64,000 bases of DNA from an uncultured Acidobacteriaceae bacterium (GTDB lineage Bacteria; Acidobacteriota; Terriglobia; Terriglobales; Acidobacteriaceae): the NCBI GenBank assembly GCA_903849645.1, contig CAINJJ010000009.1, positions 62,001 through 126,000 on the forward strand. The letters are read 5' to 3'. Shown here in pieces: positions 25,476 to 34,740 of the stretch. How positions within the stretch are numbered: position 1 is the first letter of the stretch; each line of letters opens with the position of its first letter. The position numbers and the translations under genes were made by a program. The notes below the pieces were generated by a model. That model did not search any database. It had not been told where the DNA came from and saw only the letters and a list, made by a program, of their open reading frames with translations.

Positions 25476-26522
25476 ATGAAACCGATCGACCGCAAGCTCA
25501 ATCGCCGCGATGTTCTGCGCGGCCTCGCCACAGGCGCACTGGTTGCCGCCGCGGGCCGCGGCGCATGGGCCGCTCCTTACCGACAGGCGGACACAAGCTG
25601 GTTCGCCAACTGCCGCTTCGGCGTCTCCACCCACTGGACCGCCCAGTCCCAGCCCGTGGGCGCCGACGACTGGCTGCCCTTCGAAGAAGCCGTGGCCCGT
25701 TTCGATGCTGTGAAGTACGTTGACAGCATTGCAGCGGCCGGCGGGCAATATGTCATCTTCACCGGCACGCACGCGCTGCAGATGCTGCCCGCGCCCTGCT
25801 CCGCCATCGATCGCATTGCGCCCGGCCGCACCACCAGTCGGGACCTCATCGGTGACCTGGCAGACGCCTGCCGAAGACGCGGGTTGCACTTCATCCTCTA
25901 CTACAACCACTCCTGCAACAGCGGCGATGACCCCGCATGGGAGCGCGCCGTCGGCTATCATGCCGCCGATAAGCCCAAGCTGGTGAGCAACCTTCTTGCC
26001 ATCCTCCGCGAACTGGGCGCACGCTACGGTTCCAGAGTCGAAGGCTGGTGGTTCGACAGTTGTTATTCGCTCGACCCTCGCGGCTTCTATAACTCCGTGA
26101 CCACCGACCTGCGCGGCTTCCAGTTTCCCTGGGACGAGTGGGTCGACGCCGCAAAGGCCGGCTACGAAGCCCGCCTCGTTACTCTGAACTCCGGCATGTT
26201 GACTCACTTTCTTTACTCCCCGCGCCAGGACTACGAAGCCGGCGAGGCCAACGACCTGGTCGGAATCCCCTCCTCGCAGTTCACGGTCGAGCATCTGCAG
26301 GGGCATCGCTGGGTCTGTCTCGACAATCCCGGCTGGGTTCACGGCAAGGTCATGACGCCTCTCGCCGCCCCCCGCTTCCGCCGCGAACTCGTGACAGACT
26401 ACGTGCGCACCTGCAACAAGAGCAGCGTCCCGGTCACCTTCAACATCGACATCGACAGAACAGGCATCCTGAGCCCCGAGTCGCTGGCCCTGCTTCACGA
26501 TGTAAGCAAGCAGCTCGGCTGA
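25476..26522 (+). CDS. Tat-exported GH29 (alpha-L-fucosidase)-like TIM-barrel protein
   Basis: 348 aa, ATG 25476. A twin-arginine signal (NRRDVLRGLATGALVAAAG, residues 9-27) marks Tat export, usual for proteins that fold or bind a cofactor before transport. The rest resembles a GH29-type (beta/alpha)8 domain: WFANCRFGVSTHW near the N terminus, a conserved tissue block ending in GLHFILYYNHS (about 138-148) and GWWFDSCYS (about 190), where the Asp sits at the place of the GH29 nucleophile. The usual C-terminal beta domain of fucosidases is absent. Activity on fucosides is therefore only a suggestion. It directly follows the OPT transporter. Confidence 0.75.
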   Translation: MKPIDRKLNRRDVLRGLATGALVAAAGRGAWAAPYRQADTSWFANCRFGVSTHWTAQSQPVGADDWLPFEEAVARFDAVKYVDSIAAAGGQYVIFTGTHALQMLPAPCSAIDRIAPGRTTSRDLIGDLADACRRRGLHFILYYNHSCNSGDDPAWERAVGYHAADKPKLVSNLLAILRELGARYGSRVEGWWFDSCYSLDPRGFYNSVTTDLRGFQFPWDEWVDAAKAGYEARLVTLNSGMLTHFLYSPRQDYEAGEANDLVGIPSSQFTVEHLQGHRWVCLDNPGWVHGKVMTPLAAPRFRRELVTDYVRTCNKSSVPVTFNIDIDRTGILSPESLALLHDVSKQLG

Positions 26523-26649
26523 TTTGCCTTCCGGCCTTGCCCACCGGGCCCGCGGCGCTTCACCCAATCGCCTGACGCGAGCGCGGGGTTCTGGCTTCGG
26601 GACGCAGGCGCAGTGCTGCCAAGTATCATTCTTCTGGAGGCACCACGCC

Positions 26650-27411
26650 ATGAATCTCACCGGCAACACCATCCTCATCACCGGCGGCGGCTCCGGCATC
26701 GGGCGCGGGCTGGCCGAGGCCTTCCACGCGCTGGGCAACCGGGTCATCATCGCCGGACGCCGCAAGCAGGCCCTCGACGAGACCACCGCCGCCAACCCCG
26801 GCATGGCGTCCATGCAGCTCGACATTGAGGACCCTTCGGCCATCCGCGCCTTTGCGGCCGTCGTCGCCGAGGAGTTTCCGACCCTCAACGTGCTCTTCAA
26901 CAACGCCGGCATCATGCGCGCGGAAAAGCTGCTCGCGCAGCAGGAAGACCTCGCCGACGCCGAGGCCATCGTGGCCACCAACCTGCTTGGCCCCATCCGC
27001 CTCACCGCGGCGCTCCTGCCCCTGCTCCAGAAGCAGCCCGCCGCCGCCATCATCAATGTCACTTCAGGGCTGGCCTTTGTGCCCCTGGTCTACACGCCCA
27101 CCTACTGCGCCACCAAGGCCGCCCTTCACTCCTATACCGAGTCGCTGCGCTACCAGCTCAAGTCCACTGCCATTGAGGTGCTCGAACTCGCGCCCCCCTA
27201 TGTCGCCACTCACCTGATGAGCGGCGCAGAAGACCCCCGCGCCATGCCGCTTGGCCTCTTCATCTCCGCCGTCATGGAGATCTTCAAAACCCAGCCCACA
27301 CCCCCTGAAATCTGCGTGGAAAACGTCAAAGGCCTGCGCTTTGCCGCGGTGAACGGCCGCTATGACGCTGTCTTCAACGGCCTGAACGCCGCCATGGCCG
27401 ACGTGCACTGA
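26650..27411 (+). CDS. Short-chain dehydrogenase/reductase (DltE-like SDR)
   Basis: 253 aa. ATG 26650 follows GGAGG (26636-26640). The Rossmann motif TGGGSGIG (about 11-18), the NNAG motif near 84 and the YCATK active site (Tyr-x3-Lys, about 152-156) with the preceding Ser are all present, so the enzyme should be an active NAD(P)-dependent oxidoreductase. The sequence is closest in feel to DltE-type SDRs, a subgroup of unproven substrate. It precedes ltaE by 31 bp on the same strand, so the two are probably co-transcribed. Confidence 0.88.
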   Translation: MNLTGNTILITGGGSGIGRGLAEAFHALGNRVIIAGRRKQALDETTAANPGMASMQLDIEDPSAIRAFAAVVAEEFPTLNVLFNNAGIMRAEKLLAQQEDLADAEAIVATNLLGPIRLTAALLPLLQKQPAAAIINVTSGLAFVPLVYTPTYCATKAALHSYTESLRYQLKSTAIEVLELAPPYVATHLMSGAEDPRAMPLGLFISAVMEIFKTQPTPPEICVENVKGLRFAAVNGRYDAVFNGLNAAMADVH

Positions 27412-27442
27412 GCTGCGCCGCCATCGGCGGGGAGATGAATCG

Positions 27443-28492
27443 ATGATCGACTTGAGCGTGGACGAACCCGCCCAGCAGTTTGCCAGCGACAACTATGCCG
27501 GCATCTGTCCCGAGGCCTGGCAGGCCATGGAACTGGCCAATCGCGGCCACGTCTCCTCCTATGGCGACGATGAGTGGACGGCGCGCGCCTCCGACTGTTT
27601 CCGCTCGCTGTTTCAAACCGGCTGCGAGGTCTTCCTCGTCTTCAACGGCACCGCGGCCAACTCGCTGGCCCTCGCCTCGCTCTGCCAGTCCTATCACTCC
27701 GTCATCTGCTGCGACTCGGCCCACGTCGAGACCGATGAGTGCGGCGCGCCCGAGTTCTTCTCCAACGGCTCCAAGCTCCTGGTCGCGCCGGGCGTCAACG
27801 GCAAACTCACCCCGGAGTCCATCCACGAGCTCGCCACCAAACGCAAGGACATCCACTACCCCAAGCCGCGCGTCGTCACCATCACCCAGCCCACCGAGAC
27901 CGGCCGCCTCTACTCCGTGGACGAGGTGCGCGCCATCTCCGCCGCCTGCAAGGCCCACGGGCTCTCCCTCCACATGGATGGGGCGCGCTTCGCCAACGCC
28001 TGCGCCGCCCTCGATTGCACCCCCGCCGAACTCACTTGGCAGAGCGGCGTCGACGTGCTCTGCTTCGGCGGCACCAAGAACGGCATGGCCGTCGGCGAGG
28101 CTGTCCTTTTCTTTGACCGCACCCTTGCCACCGACTTCGACTACCGCTGCAAGCAGGCCGGCCAACTGGCCTCCAAGATGCGCTTCCTCGCCGCGCCCTG
28201 GGTGGGAATGCTGGAGAGCGGCGCATGGCTCACCAACGCGCGCCACGCCAACCAGTGCGCGCGCTACTTCGCCGAGCGCGTAGTCGGCATCCCCAACATC
28301 CGCATGGTCTCCGGCGCTGAAGCCAACACCGTCTTCCTTGAGGCCTCTGACGAGATTCTGGAGCGCCTCCGCGCCCGCGGCTGGAAGTTCTACACCTTCA
28401 TCGGCGGCGCAGCCCGCTTCATGTTCTCCTGGGACACGGATTTGGCGCGGGTCGACGAACTCCTCCGCGACCTCCGCGCCTGCGCCGCCTGA
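27443..28492 (+). CDS. ltaE: Low-specificity L-threonine aldolase
   Basis: 349 aa, ATG 27443. It is a full-length fold-type I PLP enzyme: the SSYGDDEWT segment near residue 40, the LVFNGTAAN segment near 70, the HMDGAR aspartate that binds the PLP ring, and the Schiff-base Lys in FGGTKNG (about 215). It cleaves L-threonine or L-allo-threonine to glycine and acetaldehyde. The gene lies 31 bp behind the SDR gene and converges with pyk, separated by a terminator hairpin. Confidence 0.92.
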   Translation: MIDLSVDEPAQQFASDNYAGICPEAWQAMELANRGHVSSYGDDEWTARASDCFRSLFQTGCEVFLVFNGTAANSLALASLCQSYHSVICCDSAHVETDECGAPEFFSNGSKLLVAPGVNGKLTPESIHELATKRKDIHYPKPRVVTITQPTETGRLYSVDEVRAISAACKAHGLSLHMDGARFANACAALDCTPAELTWQSGVDVLCFGGTKNGMAVGEAVLFFDRTLATDFDYRCKQAGQLASKMRFLAAPWVGMLESGAWLTNARHANQCARYFAERVVGIPNIRMVSGAEANTVFLEASDEILERLRARGWKFYTFIGGAARFMFSWDTDLARVDELLRDLRACAA

Positions 28493-28562
28493 ACGCCTAG
28501 ACGGAGTTTGTCGGTCTCCGAAACCGGCCAGTAACGGTATTGACCGGAAGGCAGATTCCAGC

Positions 28563-28595
28563 AAAAAACGCCACCCCCCAACCGGGAGTGGCGTT
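28563..28595 (-). terminator. Rho-independent terminator of pyk
   Basis: Read on the minus strand, the stem AACGCCAC/GTGGCGTT with an inner CCC/GGG pair is followed by a run of six T. It lies about 23 bp after the pyk stop codon. Confidence 0.82.
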
Positions 28596-28617
28596 CTTTG
28601 CTGGAGCTGAAGCGAAC

Positions 28618-30204
28618 TTACTTCTTCTTTGCCGACTTGGCCGCCGGGCGGCGCTTCACCGGGGCTGCCGAAGGCTCCTCCTCGATGTCCGCGGGATTCG
28701 GGACTACCTCTTCTTCCCTGGGAGCAAAGAAGCGGACGCCTTCCTGGTGCTCGCCCATCACATGCAGGCGCAGGAAGTTGGTGGACCCGGACTTGGTGCG
28801 GGTGCCGGCCACGATGGCGATCACCTCGCGCGCGCGGACAAACCCGCCCTTCAAAAGCAGATTCTCGGCGCAATCCACCAGCGCCTCGGTCGAGTTCACC
28901 TTGGGGCAGCGGATGGGGGTGGTTCCCCACAGCAGGTTCAGCCGGTTGATGGTCACCTCCACCGGCGACAGCGCGAAGATGGGCGCCGAAGGGTGGTACT
29001 TCGAGAGCTGCCGCGCGGTCGAACCCGACTCCGTGAACAGCGCGATGCCGCGCAGGTCAAGGTCGTCGGCGGCGTGCGCCGTTGCTTCGCATATGGTTTC
29101 GGCGATGGAGAGATGGCTGCGCCGCTCGCGCGACTCCGAGTACGTCTGTTCCTTGATGTGCCGCTCGGCGTCCACCACAATGCGCGCCATCATGGCCACC
29201 GTCTCCACCGGATATTTGCCCACCGCCGACTCGCCCGAGAGCATCACGGCGTCCGTGCCGTCATACACGGCGTTCGCCACGTCCGAGACCTCTGCGCGCG
29301 TCGGCCGCGGGTTTTCGATCATCGACTCCAGCATCTGGGTTGCGGTGATGACCGGCTTGCGGAACTCGGCCGCGCGGCGGATGATGTGCTTTTGAATGGC
29401 GGGAACCTGCTCCGGCGGCACTTCCACGCCCAGGTCGCCGCGGGCCACCATGATGGCGTCGGCCACGGTCAGAATCCCGTCCAGATGTTCAATCGCCTGC
29501 GGCTTTTCCAGCTTGGCGATGATCCATGTTTCGCCGCCGTAGGCCGAAACCCGGTTACGCACAAGGCGAACATCTTCAGCGGTACGGACAAACGAAACCG
29601 CAACCGCGTCCACGCCATTCTTCAGCGCAAACTCCAGGTCCTCGGTGTCCTTTTCGGTCAGCGAGGGCACGCGCACCGGGATTCCGGGCAGGTTGATGCC
29701 CTTGTTCTCGCCCAGCATGCCGCCATTGACGATCTCGCAGATTACATCGCCGCCCTCCACATCGTGGACGCGCAGCTCGATCAGCCCATCGGAGAGCAGA
29801 ATCCGCGAACCCTGCTCCACGTTTTCAGCCAGCGTCTTGAAGGTGGTGCCCACCAGCGACGCTGTCCCCGGAACATCGCGCGGCGTGATCGTCAGCCGCC
29901 CGCCTGCCTTCAGCAGCACCGCCTGGTGATCCTTCAGCTTCGAGGTGCGAATCTTCGGCCCCTGCAGGTCGGCCAGAATACAAAGCGGCTTGCCCACTTC
30001 CCGGCTCACCTTCCGGATCATCTGAATCAGGGCCAGCTTCTCCTCGTGGGTGCCGTGGGAGAAATTGAGGCGGACCACGTCAACGCCCGCGCGCACCAGG
30101 TTCTTGAACACTGGCTCGGTATTGGATGCCGGCCCAAGCGTTGCGACGATCTTTGCGCGGCGGTTTGTTGCGGAATCAGTCAGGCTCAGTTCTGCAATTG
30201 ACAT
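28618..30204 (-). CDS. pyk: Pyruvate kinase
   Basis: 528 aa, ATG 30204. The catalytic TIM barrel carries RRAKIVATLGP near the N terminus, NFSHG, and the active-site signature around IIAKLEKP and MVARGDLGVE (about 220-260). The inserted B domain and the C-terminal allosteric domain (from about 360) are present. A charged tail of about 35 residues, rich in Glu and then Lys/Arg/Ala, extends beyond usual length. It converts phosphoenolpyruvate and ADP to pyruvate and ATP. It is a single-gene unit; YihY lies upstream on the same strand, 138 bp away. Confidence 0.96.
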   Translation of the reverse strand: MSIAELSLTDSATNRRAKIVATLGPASNTEPVFKNLVRAGVDVVRLNFSHGTHEEKLALIQMIRKVSREVGKPLCILADLQGPKIRTSKLKDHQAVLLKAGGRLTITPRDVPGTASLVGTTFKTLAENVEQGSRILLSDGLIELRVHDVEGGDVICEIVNGGMLGENKGINLPGIPVRVPSLTEKDTEDLEFALKNGVDAVAVSFVRTAEDVRLVRNRVSAYGGETWIIAKLEKPQAIEHLDGILTVADAIMVARGDLGVEVPPEQVPAIQKHIIRRAAEFRKPVITATQMLESMIENPRPTRAEVSDVANAVYDGTDAVMLSGESAVGKYPVETVAMMARIVVDAERHIKEQTYSESRERRSHLSIAETICEATAHAADDLDLRGIALFTESGSTARQLSKYHPSAPIFALSPVEVTINRLNLLWGTTPIRCPKVNSTEALVDCAENLLLKGGFVRAREVIAIVAGTRTKSGSTNFLRLHVMGEHQEGVRFFAPREEEVVPNPADIEEEPSAAPVKRRPAAKSAKKK

Positions 30205-30342
30205 GCGTTACTCCAGAATGGGTTCAGGTTGCTGAGGAAAAGTATGCGGTGTGCGGCCCGCTTCATTGTACATGGAGGGTAGGACCACACTCCCCCTTCA
30301 TCCAGCATGAGGCGGACCATGCAGACTTGTCGGTGAGATCGG

Positions 30343-31221
30343 TCACAGCCCCGGCGGATTCGACTGCTCTTCCTCGGATGCGGCGGCCTGCGCCTTCCGT
30401 TCCCGAAACAGAACACCATTCAGCTCCGCCCCCAGCAGCGCGCTGAACGAGGTCAGATACAGCCACACCAGCGTCGCAATCCCCGCCCCGAACGAGCCGT
30501 AAAACATCGAATAGTCCGCGATGCGCGTCACATACCACCCAAAAACCAGGGTCGCCGGGAACCACACAAGCGTGGCCGCGATCGCGCCGGGAGCCACCCT
30601 GCGCCAGTTTTCCTTGCCCTTGGTGCCAAAGTGATAGAGCGCTCCCAGCACAGAAATACTGGTGAGCAGCGCAATGGCCCAGCGCACCAGCCGCCAAAAC
30701 AGCAATACGACATGCCGCAACTCGTGGTTGGCGTTGTCGATCATCCAGGTTTCAATCTGGCGTCCGAAGACCAGCACCAGCGTGGCCAGGGTGAGAGGAA
30801 CCAGCACAATCGGCACCAGCAGCAGGGCCCGCAGGCGCCGCTGCCAGAAGCCCCAGTCGCCGCGCGGCAGCCGGTAGGCCCTGCGGAACCCCTCCATCAT
30901 CGACAGCATCAGCCCCAGGCCCGCAAAGACCGACAGGCTGGCCGCGGAAAAGATCAGCTGCGCGGAGTGAATGCGCCGGGTTGCCAGCGCCGCCTGCAGC
31001 AGGCTCATCGAGTCGGCCGGCATGAGTTGCTCCAGCGCCGAGCGCACCTCGCCCACCAGCGAAGGCCCCTCCGGCACCAGCGCCATCACCGTGGTGAGCA
31101 CCACCAGCGCGGGAAACAGCATCAGCATCCCCGAGTAGGCGGACGCCTTCGCCGTGTTCAGCACGTCGTGGTCGAGGGCCTGCCAAAGTGCCTGCCGAAA
31201 TTGACGAATGAACTGGGCCAT
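30343..31221 (-). CDS. YihY/BrkB-family inner-membrane protein
   Basis: 292 aa. ATG 31221 is chosen because the sequence then starts with a typical amphipathic helix; 34 codons upstream stay open and no start has a clear ribosome site. Six transmembrane helices are visible, with the conserved DVLNTAKASAYSGMLMLFPALVVL opening of the YihY/BrkB family (older name ribonuclease BN, now known to be wrong) and a C-terminal YGSFGAGIATLVWLYL block. The cytoplasmic tail is acidic. Molecular function of the family is unsettled. Confidence 0.88.
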   Translation of the reverse strand: MAQFIRQFRQALWQALDHDVLNTAKASAYSGMLMLFPALVVLTTVMALVPEGPSLVGEVRSALEQLMPADSMSLLQAALATRRIHSAQLIFSAASLSVFAGLGLMLSMMEGFRRAYRLPRGDWGFWQRRLRALLLVPIVLVPLTLATLVLVFGRQIETWMIDNANHELRHVVLLFWRLVRWAIALLTSISVLGALYHFGTKGKENWRRVAPGAIAATLVWFPATLVFGWYVTRIADYSMFYGSFGAGIATLVWLYLTSFSALLGAELNGVLFRERKAQAAASEEEQSNPPGL

Positions 31222-31391
31222 GCGCGTCACTGGCAAGAGTAGAGCATCCGCGCCCATTGCGCGAGGCGCCACTGGACATTTGCCGCGACCCGCGCCCGGC
31301 CGGTACACAACCCCATGCTGCATCCAGGCCTCTGGCGCGGCAGCCGCCGGGACTGACGTATCCGGTTCAAACGGTTTATCATGGCCACGCC

Positions 31392-33770
31392 ATGAAAACG
31401 ACCTCGCTCCGGATTCTGCTTGCAGTTGCGTCCCTCGCCAGCCTCGCCGGCCTCCATGCCGCCGCGCAACCCAGGCCCGTTCCCAACCCGCAACTTGCCG
31501 GCAAGGAGCTGAATGCGCGCGTCGACTCGCTGCTCAAGCAGATGACCCTCGACGAAAAGATCGGCCAGTTGGTGCAGTACTCGGCCGGCTACGCCACCGG
31601 GCCGGGCGCATCCAACCTCCGCTACGACGAGCTCACCGCCAAAGGCCAGGTCGGCTCCATGCTCAACATCGTCGGGGTTGAGGCCACCAACCACTACCAG
31701 CACATCGCCGTGGAAAAGACCCGGCTCCACATCCCCATCCTCTTCGGCCTTGACGTGATTCACGGCCATCGCACCACCTTCCCGGTGCCCCTGGCGCTCG
31801 CCGCCAGTTGGGACCCAACCGCCGCCGAGACCGTGGCCCACACCGGCGCCGTGGAAGCCCGGGCCGATGGCATCGCCTGGGTCTTCTCGCCCATGGTCGA
31901 CATCGCCCGCGACCCCCGCTGGGGCCGCATCATCGAGTCCAGCGGCGAGGACCCCTACCTCGGCTCCGCCATGGCCCGCGCCTGGGTCAGGGGCTACCAG
32001 CAAGGGGATCTCTCCAAGCCCGACTCGGCGGCCGTCAGCGTCAAGCACTTCGCCGCCTACGGCGGAGCCATCGCCGGCCGCGACTACAACGCCGTCGACA
32101 TGGGCGAAGGCACCTTGCGCCAGGTCTACCTCGAGCCCTACCGCGCCGCGGTCGAGGCGGGCGCCGCCACCCTCATGAGCTCCTTCAACTCCATCAACGG
32201 GGTCCCCGGCTCGGCCAATCCCTTCACCCTCACCCAGATTCTGCGCAAGGAGTGGGGCTTTGACGGCTTCGTCGTCTCCGACTGGGGCGCGGTCGCGGAA
32301 CTCATCAACCACTCCATCGGCGACGGCCCCACCGTGGCACGCAAGGCCCTCGAAGCCGGCGTCGACATGGACATGGAAGGCAACCTCTACGGAACCGTGA
32401 TCGCCTCCCAGGTCCGCGCCGGCAAGATCCCCGAGAGCGTTGTGGACGAGGCCGTCCGCCGCATCCTTCGCGTCAAGTTCGCCCTGGGGCTCTTTGACCA
32501 TCCCTACACCCAGCCCGGCCCGGCCTATGACGCCACCCCCGAGCGCCGCGCCCTCGCCCGCAAGATCGCCGGCGAGACCCTGGTCCTGCTCAAGAACGAT
32601 CCCGTCGAAGGCCTGGGCACCCTGTTGCCCCTCACCGCCAAGGCAAAGAAAGTGGCCCTCATCGGTCCGCTCGCCGACTCGCAAAAGGAAGTCCTGGGCG
32701 CTTGGACGGTGGCCGGCGACGCCAAATATGCCGTGACCCTCCGCGCCGCGCTCGCCGAGCGCCTCGGCGACCGCCTCCTCTACGCCCAGGGCTGCGACCT
32801 GCTCTCCGGCGAAGACGCCAACGTCCTCCGGCGCATCAGCTTTACCGGCCCGGTGGACTCGGCCCCCAACCTGCCGGTTCCCGACGACGCCAAAACCATC
32901 GCGGAGGCCGTCGAGACGGCAAAGCAGGCCGACGTCGCCATCCTGGCCCTCGGCGAAAGCTCAAACTGGATGGAAGGCGAAGCCTCCAGTCGCGTCAGTC
33001 TTGGCTTTACCGGCGCCCAGGAGCAACTGCTGGAGGCAGTGGCGGCCACGGGCAAGCCCATCATCCTGGTGGTGGTGGCCGGTCGTCCGTTGGAGCTCAA
33101 GTGGGCCGCCGGCCACGTCGCCGCCATCGTCGAGGCCTGGAGCCCTGGAGTCGAGGCCGGGCACGCCGTGGCCGATGTCCTGTTTGGCGACGTGAACCCC
33201 TCCGGCAAGTTGCCGGCCAGCCTGCCCCGCGCCGTTGGCCAGGAGCCGCTCTACTATGCCCAACTGCCCACCGGCCGTCCGGCCCACGGCGACCTGAGCC
33301 ATCTCCCCCGCGGCGCGGACGAGAAGTTCCTCTCCCGTTACATGGACGAGGAGAACTCGGCCCTCTTCCCCTTTGGCTGGGGCCTCAGCTACACCCGCTT
33401 CAGCTACGGCACGCCCGCCATCAGTCGCGGCGCGGTGCCCGTCCGCGAGGTCCTCGCCGCCGGGCACAAGCCAGTGGTCACCGTGGCCGTGGACGTCAAG
33501 AACACCGGCAGCGTGTCCGGAACCGAGGTGGTGCAACTCTATATCCGCAACACCGCCGCCAGCGTCGAGCAGCCGGTCCGCGAACTCAAGGGCTTTGCCC
33601 GCGTCCAGCTTGCCCCCGGCGAATCAAAGCATCTGGAGTTCCCGCTCGGCTTCGACGAGCTCAACTTCTATAACGCCGAGATCAAGCGCACCGTGGAGCC
33701 CACAACCTACAAGATCTGGGTCGGCGGCAGCTCGCTCGCCACCGCCGAGACCAGCCTTGCGATCGAGTAG
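31392..33770 (+). CDS. bglX: Periplasmic GH3 beta-glucosidase
   Basis: 792 aa. ATG 31392 begins the signal peptide (1-25); the 45-codon extension upstream is rejected. Order: GH3 N-terminal TIM barrel (about 30-360) with the nucleophile Asp297 in VVSDWG, GH3 C-terminal alpha/beta domain (about 400-640), and an Fn3-like domain (about 690-780) with the KNTG...GTEVVQLY pattern. BglX-type enzymes release glucose from beta-linked oligosaccharides in the periplasm. The acid/base is expected in the GESSNWMEGE segment. It is divergent from yihY and not in an obvious carbohydrate locus. Confidence 0.93.
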   Translation: MKTTSLRILLAVASLASLAGLHAAAQPRPVPNPQLAGKELNARVDSLLKQMTLDEKIGQLVQYSAGYATGPGASNLRYDELTAKGQVGSMLNIVGVEATNHYQHIAVEKTRLHIPILFGLDVIHGHRTTFPVPLALAASWDPTAAETVAHTGAVEARADGIAWVFSPMVDIARDPRWGRIIESSGEDPYLGSAMARAWVRGYQQGDLSKPDSAAVSVKHFAAYGGAIAGRDYNAVDMGEGTLRQVYLEPYRAAVEAGAATLMSSFNSINGVPGSANPFTLTQILRKEWGFDGFVVSDWGAVAELINHSIGDGPTVARKALEAGVDMDMEGNLYGTVIASQVRAGKIPESVVDEAVRRILRVKFALGLFDHPYTQPGPAYDATPERRALARKIAGETLVLLKNDPVEGLGTLLPLTAKAKKVALIGPLADSQKEVLGAWTVAGDAKYAVTLRAALAERLGDRLLYAQGCDLLSGEDANVLRRISFTGPVDSAPNLPVPDDAKTIAEAVETAKQADVAILALGESSNWMEGEASSRVSLGFTGAQEQLLEAVAATGKPIILVVVAGRPLELKWAAGHVAAIVEAWSPGVEAGHAVADVLFGDVNPSGKLPASLPRAVGQEPLYYAQLPTGRPAHGDLSHLPRGADEKFLSRYMDEENSALFPFGWGLSYTRFSYGTPAISRGAVPVREVLAAGHKPVVTVAVDVKNTGSVSGTEVVQLYIRNTAASVEQPVRELKGFARVQLAPGESKHLEFPLGFDELNFYNAEIKRTVEPTTYKIWVGGSSLATAETSLAIE

Positions 33771-33878
33771 GGTTGGGACTGGCAGCTCAGGCTGGACGCC
33801 TGTTGTTTGAGAAGCCGAACTGAACGGGTAAGCGCGTGGCTCCCAGCAGGTAAACTGTCTTCGAAAGGGAGACCAAAA

Positions 33879-34649
33879 ATGCAGACGCGGATTCAGGGCA
33901 CCACCATGCCTGTGCTGGATGTCCAGCTCGACCCCAACGAAAGCGTATTTTCCGAGAGCGGCGAGCTCTCCTGGATGACGGCTTCCATCCAGATGACCAC
34001 GCACACCCAGATGGGCGGCGGTGGCGGGTTGTTTGGCGTCCTCAAGCGGGTGGCCGGCGGCGGCAGCCTCTTCATGACCGAGTACCGCGCCATGCAGTAC
34101 CCCGGCGAGGTCTCCTTCGCCACCAAGGTCCCCGGCCACATCGTCCCGGTCCAGCTCGGCCAGGGCGTCGACTACATGGTCCACCGCCACGGATTCCTCT
34201 GCGCCACGCCGCAGGTCACCATCGGCGTGGGCTTTCAGCAGTCGCTCGGCGCCGGCGTCTTCGGCGGCAGCGGCTTCATGCTTCAGAAGGTCAGCGGCGT
34301 GGGCACGGCCTGGCTCGAACTCTCCGGCGAACTGGTCCAGAAGAACCTCGCTCCCGGCGAAGTCCTCCGCGTCCATCCCGGCCACGTCGGCGCCTTCCAG
34401 TCCTCGGTTGGCTTCCAGATCATGATGGTTCCCGGCATCAAGAACATGATCTTCGGCGGAGACGGCATCTTTCTCGCCGTGCTGCAGGGGCCGGGAACGG
34501 TGTGGCTCCAGACGCTGCCCATCTCCCGCCTCGCGCACCAGATCGCCGAGTACCTGCCCCGCACCGAGAACCGCTCCATGTCGGGCGGCGCGGCCGGCGG
34601 CGCGCTCCTCGGCGGCATCGTTGGCTCGATTCTGGGCGGGGACCAGTAA
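33879..34649 (+). CDS. AIM24-family protein (TIGR00266 type)
   Basis: 256 aa. ATG 33879 has an AAGGGAG site about eight bases upstream. The body is one AIM24/TIGR00266 beta-rich domain with the GELSWM and GGGGLFGVLKRVAGG segments of the family. The C terminus is Gly-rich and hydrophobic (GGAAGGALLGGIVGSILGG), which could sit in a membrane. No signal peptide is seen. The family is widespread and uncharacterised in bacteria; a link to membrane organisation has been suggested from mitochondrial Aim24. It follows bglX by 108 bp. Confidence 0.88.
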   Translation: MQTRIQGTTMPVLDVQLDPNESVFSESGELSWMTASIQMTTHTQMGGGGGLFGVLKRVAGGGSLFMTEYRAMQYPGEVSFATKVPGHIVPVQLGQGVDYMVHRHGFLCATPQVTIGVGFQQSLGAGVFGGSGFMLQKVSGVGTAWLELSGELVQKNLAPGEVLRVHPGHVGAFQSSVGFQIMMVPGIKNMIFGGDGIFLAVLQGPGTVWLQTLPISRLAHQIAEYLPRTENRSMSGGAAGGALLGGIVGSILGGDQ

Positions 34650-34740
34650 AGCGGCGATGGAGAGGCTTCGGGCAGAGAACGCTGCGGCCCGCCAGCGTAT
34701 ACTCCGGCTGTTCCTGCAACGCCATTTTGGAGTGAATTCT

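Noticed and set aside
28540-30201. 553-codon plus-strand open frame opposite pyk
   Set aside because: His/Arg-rich shadow of the highly conserved minus-strand pyk.
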